Part shown: one piece after another, positions 57,233 to 64,000 of the stretch
Layout: the number at the start of each line of letters is the position of its first letter
How positions within the stretch are numbered: the stretch's first letter is position 1
Source: Blumeriella jaapii
Taxonomy: Eukaryota > Ascomycota > Leotiomycetes > Helotiales > Drepanopezizaceae
DNA length: 64,000 bases
Direction of reading: 5' to 3'
NCBI GenBank assembly: GCA_009599575.1
Contig: VWND01000003.1
Span: 434,001-498,000 of the forward strand
Translations under genes and position numbers: made by a program
Notes under the pieces: generated by a model
What the model was told of the DNA's origin: nothing
What the model saw: only the letters and a program-made list of their open reading frames with translations
The model's database searches: none

Positions 57233-59370
57233 TGTGTAGTAACCATTTCTCTACCTTAATCTGGACGGAGCGTCGTTCAGAAGCCTCACCTCGAGCTTGT
57301 TGAAAGCGCGAGCAACGATCGGTTGCGGTCTGTCGATGTGGATGGAAGAAAATTGATCGATTGCGAACGTGAAGGATGGTGAAATAGCTCGAAATGGCGG
57401 GAATCTGCACTGCATGACTGCCTTCTTGAAGTTGCGTTGTTTTTTCAAAGAGGGGCGGCGAGGCCCTTGTGTATAACATCGTACTTCTATACTTCTTCGG
57501 GGCCAAGATCAAAGCCCTTGCTATTGAATCTTGTCATCTTCTACTTCGTACAGTACAGGACTTACACAACGCCGTTGCTGTTATTTTCCCACTTTATCCC
57601 GATCTAAATACGAGACACAGAGAGTATCAACAGAGAGTATCAAATCCCCCTGTTCTCAAGTCGGGTATTACACAATGGTACAGCGGTGAAGTCTTGTAAC
57701 TCTTGCTTGATTGGGGGGATGCAGTTTGTACACATACAAGTACGTAACGAAGTGACCGCATCAAACGTTGAAACTACTTATGTGAAGATAAACTTCAACA
57801 TGGCTATTTCAATCGTGCGTTATTGCTCAAGTACATAGGCCAAGCTAGACCCACCTTGTCAAGCAAGGGTTACCAGCATATAAAGTACATACTTGACGAC
57901 AATTCGCTACCTTGCTTTTTTGATCTGTAGCTTCGTACTTTCACTCCATGCTCCGATTTATACGACACCTGTTCCGATCCATCCGATTCGCCGATTCAGA
58001 TGTGAGATTTCTGGCCCCAGGACACATGGGGGGCATCATCGGAAACGAGGCTGCCGACAGGCTTCCCACCTTTGATAGCAATCAACCTTAGGACTCAAAA
58101 ATGTCTTCGAAACCTACGATTAATAGGATGAGGATACCCTACCGTCCAATGCGTAACGGCGCTAAAGCACTATAGTAGGCGAACAATCTTGACTCTTTTT
58201 CACGAATCTACAAATAATAGCAGCAGAGATACAGAATCGTTAACTAGCCGGAATCTTGTTTATTCAGTTTTATTTTTCATCGACTATTTGCGCCACGCTT
58301 GTTTTGTGAAGACTGTGATTGGTATGATATCAAATTCAAACACGGGGACGCGAATTCCCAATGCTCGTGCGGTAAGCAAAGCACTTTTGCATGTCGCACA
58401 ATGTAAGAAATCCCGGAAACGCTTTCGATACTGGCCGGAAAAGCCCAACTAACAATTTTGTTTCGGACACCGAGGCTTTAATATACCTGCGGAAGCTTGG
58501 GTCAAAGGATTTGGCTAAGCTGCTATTCGCTATCGAGTTTCACCTATCGACCTGTCCTGAGTAGCTTTCGGAGCAGCGTAGTGCCGTCCTGAAGGATCAC
58601 TTTTACACATTTTTTAACAATCTTTTTTACTTTTAATTGAGTAAAAAGGTCAGTTACATTTTCGCGTTTGGTTGTTTGGTTTTACTTTTTTTGTTATTTT
58701 GATCTGCTTGCAAAGGCTTGCTACTACGGTCAACTTCGCTTCATCAGCTCTGATTATTTTTGTTAACTCGAAAATCATTTCACGAATTTAAAAAACAAAA
58801 AAAAAACCATTCCGCTTGTATAGAAAAAGCTCAAATGACGGACATCTGTCACGTGTTTCTTTTACATAACTGCTTTCTCGAAAGTCTCACGTACTGTACC
58901 AAAAATACCACTAGATTAGCACGTTTTCCACTGCTTTGCGGAAGGCTCGACGTCTCACTGGCCCCTCCACATGTTAAACAGTATCATTATTACCATCATC
59001 AAATACAACATTTCTCCAACCATTTTACCTTTCGAGCTACAAACAGTACTAATCGACCTGCTTCTTCTCCCCACCCTTTTCCCGTGAACAAGGCAGAGAT
59101 GACCACGTAGTAAGGTGTGGTACAGTAACATGTACTGTGGTATATAACACGTACTGTAGTGATACACACTCCGGGAACACATCTGATGGTTTGCCGTACC
59201 CACGCGAACATTTTACACTCGGTCCAGGGCGTGGGGGCGGCGAGGAGGGGATAACATTGATAACCCCTTCCTTCCACCCTCTTCACATCACGGCCACATG
59301 TGGTTGTGTGGTGTATGTACAGTACGTATAGGTAGGTAGGTAAGTACATGTGTATATACTATAAAATAAA
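57233..59370. other. Gene-free, partly AT-rich stretch
   Basis: No supportable gene. The part around 58090-58880 is AT-rich with A and T runs. GTACTGTA motifs lie near 57100, 57549 and 59110-59150. Small open frames lack motifs. Confidence 0.5.
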
Positions 59371-59377
59371 TGTACGG

Positions 59378-59556
59378 GTATCAAAAACCCGAGTATCCAA
59401 AACCCGAGTATCAAAAACCCGAGTATCGAAAACCCAAGTATCAAAAACCCAAGTATCAAAAACCCGAGTATCAAAAACCCGAGTATCAAAAACCCGAGTA
59501 TCAAAAACCCGAGTATCAAAAACCCAAGTATCAAAAACCCAAGTATCAAAAACACG
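59378..59556 (+). repeat. 15-bp minisatellite (AGTATCAAAAACCCG)n, about 12 units
   Basis: Tandem 15-bp units with occasional changes (ACCCG to ACCCA, CAAAA to CCAAA or GAAAA). Because 15 is a multiple of three and units lack stops in several frames, open frames run through it on both strands: YQKPE repeats on plus, VFDTR and LILGF repeats on minus. None is supported as a gene. Confidence 0.92.
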
Positions 59557-59689
59557 ACTAAACCGAAAAAACACAAATCCACACACACACACACACCCGC
59601 CATCCACAAAACGACATGCCTGCTTGAATTACACCTGCTTCTAATCAATCACACAGTACATACATACATACAATACTGGATACAAACAC

Positions 59690-60020
59690 TCGATGCCCGT
59701 TCGTTCGTTCGTCCGTCTGTCTGTCTGTCTGACTTCGGTTCCACTCTTGAGCTACAGTACTGTAAGTAGCTTGCCTAGACCCGCAGAACAGTACTGTAGA
59801 TATTGTATGTACAGTATAGTACACACACAGCTTGTAGAGAAGCTCAGCGGTGCGGTACAACCAGAACCAGAACCAGAACCAGAACTGAGTAGAACCTCCG
59901 CCCCCTCCCCATCGCCTCAGCATAAGCCGAAATGTAGAAAGGAAAGAAGGAAAGAAGGAAAGAAGGAAAGAAGGAAAGAAGGAAAGAAGGAAAGAAGGAA
60001 AGAAGGAAGGAAGGAAGAAA
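59690..60020 (+). repeat. Short tandem repeats (CGTT/TGTC, CCAGAA, GGAAAGAA)
   Basis: TCGT/TGTC tetramers (59699-59730), ACCAGA hexamers (59858-59884) and about nine AAGGAAAG octamers (59938-60010). No gene is seen between here and 60393. The 3' flank of the glycosyltransferase gene also carries CAAA units (60279-60300). Confidence 0.8.
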
Positions 60021-60393
60021 CGGAACAGCAATGGCCTTTTTTATAAGTAGCCATTTGTATCCCGTGATAACATAGGTATTCAGTCATTCATTCATCCGTT
60101 CGTACAGAAGCCTGCCTCTCCCAACCCATTGACTCCCACCCCCCAAAAGGAATATACAAGAAACATCAGAAACCCCAACGCCGTCGACAATGCCCAATGC
60201 CCAATGCCCATCCGAGAGCAGAAGACTCTTCGGAAGGCTTCGCTCGCTAGCGATGTCTAGCTAAACGACGCGTGAATCCAAACAAACAAACAAACAAACA
60301 TACATCCAACCCCCCGGATATGCATCTATCCAAGAGGGTACACAAACACACCCTCACACACATATACCCATAGCCCAACACTCGCGCTCTCAC

Positions 60394-62109
60394 TCACTCA
60401 TCCACAACAATCAACGGGCGGGACCCGATCCAGCAGGTTATCCCAATTCCCCTCCCCCGGCAGCAGCTCGCCTCCTTCACCACCAGCAGCTGCCGGACCC
60501 CACAAAACCCCCCTCTCCTCGCCGTCCGCCGATACTCGACATAATAGCCCTCTCCGGCCCAGAACTCCTTGCCCCTGACCTCCCCCAGCGTCGCCCTGCT
60601 CACCAGCGCGCGGCCTCCCTCTCCTCTTCCTCGGCCCTCGTCGTCGGCCGCAGCGTCGGGGAACCCATGCTCCGCGGCGTAGACGGCCTGCGCCTCGGTG
60701 ATGTTGGAGCGCACCGAGATCCAGAGCTTGTCCACCAGGACGTCGCCCTCGGTCTCGGCGCGGCGGTAGTTGTAGCGCGGCATGCGCGCGAGGCGGTTCA
60801 GCACGCGCTGCACCGGCGAGAAGAGCCGCTCCCACCGCTTCGTGAACTCGAGGTGGCGGTGCGTGCGGGCCGAGTAGCTGGTGCGCACGTAGGGGTTCAT
60901 GTAGATGCCCGTATCCCAGCGGTCGACGCGGTCGCGACTCGCCGCCGCCGACGAGGCCGCGGGCGGAGCGGCCAGGGAGAGGATGTCGGCGTGGATGAGG
61001 CAGCACTCGCTGGAATCCCAGAACGGCTCCGGCTCGGAGCGGAAGCGCAGCGGGAGGGACGGCGCGCCGATGCCGTGCGATGCCGTTGATGCCGGGAGGA
61101 GCGGCTTGCCCGGGCCGGAGGGAGCGTCCTCCTCCTCCACCTCCTCCTCCTCCTCCTCCTCCACGCCAGGCACATCTCGCGCCCAGAAGTAGTGGCCTCG
61201 GAAAGACACCATGCCTCCCCAGCAGCTCCGCACCCGCACGGCGTCCTTGCCGGCCAGCACGTCGTTCCGCGAGACGGCGCTGCCCTCGGCCGCGAACCAG
61301 GGGAAGAGAGGCACGCCGATGGAGTAGCCCTCCACGTCGCGCGTCGCAAAGGTATCGTAGTACTTCCAGCTGGAGACGAAATCGGCGGCGCACGCGGCCT
61401 CGTAGGCGCGCTCGCCCGCCGCGCCGCCGTTCGTGCCCCAGAGCAGGCGCGTGGCGCCCTCGGGCTCGAAGAACACATCGTTGATGAAGAGCACCTTGTC
61501 CCAGCGCCTCCGGCCCGGGCCCGGCGCGTACAGCGGTTCCAGCACCTTGTTCCGCACGGCAGCGAGGTAGGCGATGCGCTTCGCCCGGCGCTCGCCCGTC
61601 GTGGGCAGCCGCGTGCGCGGGATGGCCGCGAGATGCAGCGGCTCCTCCTCCTCGCTCACGATGCGCGACTCGCACTCGAGCATGGCCTCCAGCTGCCGCA
61701 GGGCCTCGGTCGGGGCGCCGTAGATGGACACGAAGACGCGCTCGCGGCCGATCCGCGCGACCAGCGCGAGCAGGCTCCGGCCCCAGGCGCCGCGGACGAG
61801 CTCGCCGTCGACGATGTTCGCCGCGATGAAGACCGTCTCGGTCGGGTGGTCCTGGTACGGCGGCGCCGACGCGAGCAGGTAGGAGGCGTTGCAGAAGAAC
61901 TGCCAGTGCAAGAAGATCAGCGCGCCGAGGACGAGCCATTGCGGGCGACAGAGGCGCGCGCGGCAGCGACGGGCTTTTCGCCCGAGGAGGGCGCCGCGAC
62001 GAGAGGGCCGCCGTTTGTCTTTGAACTCGTCGGAGGAGAGGCCATGGGGCCGCGGGAGATCGAGAGAGGGCGAGCTTCGAGGAAGGGGGTCGTAGACGGG
62101 GTGTGGCAT
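60394..62109 (-). CDS. CMT1/CAP59-family mannosyltransferase-like protein (GT69)
   Basis: A single open frame gives 571 residues from ATG 62109 (MPHPVYDPLP); an in-frame ATG at 62271 would extend it. After a basic N-terminus there is one membrane anchor (WLVLGALIFLHWQFF), as in a type II Golgi protein. The lumenal domain matches the cryptococcal alpha-1,3-mannosyltransferase family: TVFIAANIVDGELVRGAWG, RERVFVSIYGAPTEALRQLE, WDKVLFINDVFFEPEGATRL, YDTFATRDVEGYS, VRSCWGGMVSFRG and DSSECCLIHADI, then TGIYMNPYVRTSYS. NDV in the LFINDVFF block is the candidate metal/nucleotide-sugar site. An acidic run (about residues 306-318) interrupts the domain. GC content is very high, giving a 513-codon shadow frame. 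Acceptor and role (cell-wall or capsule-type glycans) are unknown. Confidence 0.83.
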   Translation of the reverse strand: MPHPVYDPLPRSSPSLDLPRPHGLSSDEFKDKRRPSRRGALLGRKARRCRARLCRPQWLVLGALIFLHWQFFCNASYLLASAPPYQDHPTETVFIAANIVDGELVRGAWGRSLLALVARIGRERVFVSIYGAPTEALRQLEAMLECESRIVSEEEEPLHLAAIPRTRLPTTGERRAKRIAYLAAVRNKVLEPLYAPGPGRRRWDKVLFINDVFFEPEGATRLLWGTNGGAAGERAYEAACAADFVSSWKYYDTFATRDVEGYSIGVPLFPWFAAEGSAVSRNDVLAGKDAVRVRSCWGGMVSFRGHYFWARDVPGVEEEEEEEVEEEDAPSGPGKPLLPASTASHGIGAPSLPLRFRSEPEPFWDSSECCLIHADILSLAAPPAASSAAASRDRVDRWDTGIYMNPYVRTSYSARTHRHLEFTKRWERLFSPVQRVLNRLARMPRYNYRRAETEGDVLVDKLWISVRSNITEAQAVYAAEHGFPDAAADDEGRGRGEGGRALVSRATLGEVRGKEFWAGEGYYVEYRRTARRGGFCGVRQLLVVKEASCCRGRGIGITCWIGSRPLIVVDE

Positions 62110-62229
62110 GGTGGTGCGAGCATTGGGCGGGGGGAGGACCTCTCGCGCGTCCGACTGAGACTGTTCAAGGAATACCTGTCTGTATCTGACCTGACCTGTG
62201 CTGTACTGCTGTACTGTCCGGAGATATGA

Positions 62230-63550
62230 AGACGACGAAAAGAGGAGTCCATGTTGGCGGCGAGAGCCCAAGGGGAGCCGCGTATCGATGTTGACCCCAA
62301 GACCACGACCGCGAGGCCGTGACTCGTGTCCCCAGGCTCCCGGTATTTCTGTTCCAGGGGTTGAGCAGGGAGAGTAGAGCAGAGCAGAGTAGAGTACATA
62401 CAGTACACAGTACAGTACTAGACCATACTATGGTAGTAGCACAGCACCGTCCTGCACCGCACAGGGCTCAGGAGTCCCCCTCGGCTCGGCACAGCTATGT
62501 ACAGTACAGTGAGTGCATACAGTAGCTGTCTGACCTTTATGGTGGCCGCCGATCCCAGACCTCTATTCTGCGTCGAAGCTTAAGGTACTTAGGTAAGGTA
62601 CTTGCAGTACATACATACAGTACATACACAGTACATACAGCTGTACAGTAAACGCTTAACCCACCCAATCCCACCCCCCAATCCACAGTACACCACATCC
62701 ATCCCCGTGTCCACCAACTCGAGTCCAGCCCCACCCCTCTCACATCCTATGTACAGTACCTACAGTATTCAGCCGCAAGCCGCAAGCCCCCAGCCAGCCA
62801 GTCAGTAGTCAGGCCATCCATCCATCCATGAACGCATGCCTGCCAAACCGAGAGGCAGAAGAAAACAAACCGCCGTGCTTCTAAGCGAGCGGATCAACAA
62901 AAACAAACACACACACACACCATCTATCCATCCATCCATGCTGGATGTCCAAGCCCCCCCTGCCGCCGCCTCCAAGTCCAAGCCCAAACCCGAGCCCGAG
63001 CCCGAGCCCTCGTGGTGTCACCGCAAACGCCTGTACGATTTCCACTGCGAGACATATACCGGTATGTATGTTTGTACGTATGTACATGTATATGTACATA
63101 TATATATATTTACATATATATTTACATATATACAGTAGATACAGTACATACAGTACAGTACATACAATACAATACAATACATACAATACAGTACATACAG
63201 TACTTACGGTATCGAGAATAAGATCGAGCCCTTGAGCTATACACTCACTCACTCACTCACCCACTCACTCACCCACCCACTCACCCACTCACTCACTCAC
63301 CCACTCACTCACTCACTCACCCACTCACCCACCCACTCACTCACTCACTCACTCACTCACCAGACAGACAGACTGAGACTGAGACTGGGACTAGCTAGTC
63401 GTCCGTCGATCGAGAAACAGTACATACAGTACAGTACAGTATAGTGCCGTGACGACTCGACGTATACATACACAATATCTACAGTATATATACAGTATGT
63501 GCAGTACCATCGCACCAAGCCATGCGTGCCTGGCGATTCCGCGTTATCCC
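62230..63550. repeat. Microsatellite-rich right flank
   Basis: TACAG/CTGTA motifs are very dense (62398-62420, 62500-62525, 62606-62650, 63133-63210, 63418-63440). Other tracts are CAGCC units near 62790, CATC units near 62815-62830, a TATATATA tract (63090-63135) and an ACTC/ACCC tetramer array (63240-63360). Confidence 0.8.
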
Positions 63551-63747
63551 TCCGAGGGTCTCGTCGCGGGGGTGCGAGGTGGGGATGCACAGCGCACAGC
63601 GCGCGGACCGAGTCGGCGTGTCGAGGCCGCTTCATCACCGACAGCGTGACACGGGTGGAGGAGAGCCCCGATGGTACCCTCGTGCGTTGTCAATCGCGCG
63701 AGGCAATCATCACCCAAGACAAGAAGGCCATACATAAGCTCAATTGA
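62836..63747 (+). CDS. Possible two-exon gene of unknown function
   Basis: A frame from ATG 62836 (or ATG 62938, MLDVQAPPAAAS) reads a Lys/Pro/Glu repeat and then PSWCHRKRLYDFHCETYTG, ending at a good donor (G|GTATGT, 63061/63062). A TCGAG acceptor at 63625 would join GRFITDSVTRVEESPDGTLV and a short basic end, stopping at 63747. The second part has convincing protein composition. The intron would be about 560 nt and full of microsatellite, unusually long here. No family is recognised. Confidence 0.25.
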
Positions 63748-64000
63748 TTGGTGTTGTAGCTCTTGCCCTGACCTAAAGCGCGTATTATACAGGACCACCC
63801 CCAGTGCAAGCGAGCACGCCCGCCCGCCCGTTCGGCAACTCCGCCTCCACTCACCGTCCATCGTGGACTCGCGATGAGTGCAACGAAAAGGAGCGCCACG
63901 AGCAATGCACCCGAGCCCGTTTCACATCGCAAATCCACCCCTATCTATGGTGTTCGCGTGTCCCAAGCCACAAACTGTGGAATCGACGAGCGAAAAAAAT

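Noticed and set aside
59348..59644. Repeat arrays that superficially resemble a CRISPR
   Set aside because: 15-bp units are directly adjacent without spacers, and the genome is eukaryotic.
60398..61939. 513-codon minus-strand open frame
   Set aside because: It is an Arg/Ala/Pro-rich shadow of the GT69 gene in another frame, caused by high GC content; the family motifs are in the 571-codon frame.

Overview
The window looks like nuclear DNA of a filamentous ascomycete (Pezizomycotina). The genes carry short introns (about 46-210 nt, GT-AG with CTRAC-like branch points and one GC-AG). They encode single-copy fungal housekeeping proteins plus a Zn2Cys6 regulator and a CAP59/CMT1-type glycosyltransferase. 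The class or genus cannot be fixed from the sequence alone. No tRNA, rRNA or CRISPR array was found.

Layout. Positions 1-8300 hold no convincing gene: dispersed repeat copies, AT-rich DNA, a ~480 bp 8-mer minisatellite and other simple repeats. An Ecl1-like zinc-motif gene lies at 8324-9588 (-). Positions 9800-17900 are a second gene desert, dominated by TACAG/CTGTA and TAGG/CCTA microsatellite motifs and a degenerate ~600 bp tandem repeat. Positions 17915-21560 look like eroded coding DNA. From 21588 the gene-rich part begins: acyltransferase-3 (-), NUP82 (-), cap-binding CBC2 (+), mitochondrial ribosomal MRPL31 (-), TRAPP subunit TRS20 (+), a possible relic gene (-), and argininosuccinate synthase ARG1 (-). 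A simple-repeat block (34.9-36.1 kb) is followed by a conserved protein usually labelled 'USP19' (-), a GDSL esterase IAH1 (-), a CLC antiporter (+), prenylcysteine methyltransferase STE14 (-), a maltose-type O-acetyltransferase (+), a TMEM170-like membrane protein (-), a Pex17-like protein (+), a Lys-rich unknown protein (-) and a Zn2Cys6 regulator (+). The last 8 kb hold a candidate small secreted Cys-rich protein (-), a MITE with 'TA' duplications, minisatellites and the CMT1-like glycosyltransferase (-).

The genes do not form a pathway cluster. They are arranged as compact divergent or convergent pairs: NUP82/CBC2, CBC2/MRPL31, MRPL31/TRS20, STE14/acetyltransferase, acetyltransferase/TMEM170 and TMEM170/Pex17. 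Repeat-rich deserts separate these blocks.

Four conserved genes (acyltransferase, NUP82, 'USP19-like', CLC), and perhaps IAH1, are each out of frame by exactly one missing base, mostly in short homopolymers. This suggests assembly indels rather than gene death. Items of biological interest are a 5-nt microexon inside the zinc finger of the regulator, the Cys-rich secreted candidate, a repeat family with a conserved GCAGT-GAA-ACTGC hairpin, the MITE with a solo terminal repeat elsewhere, and long tandem repeats.
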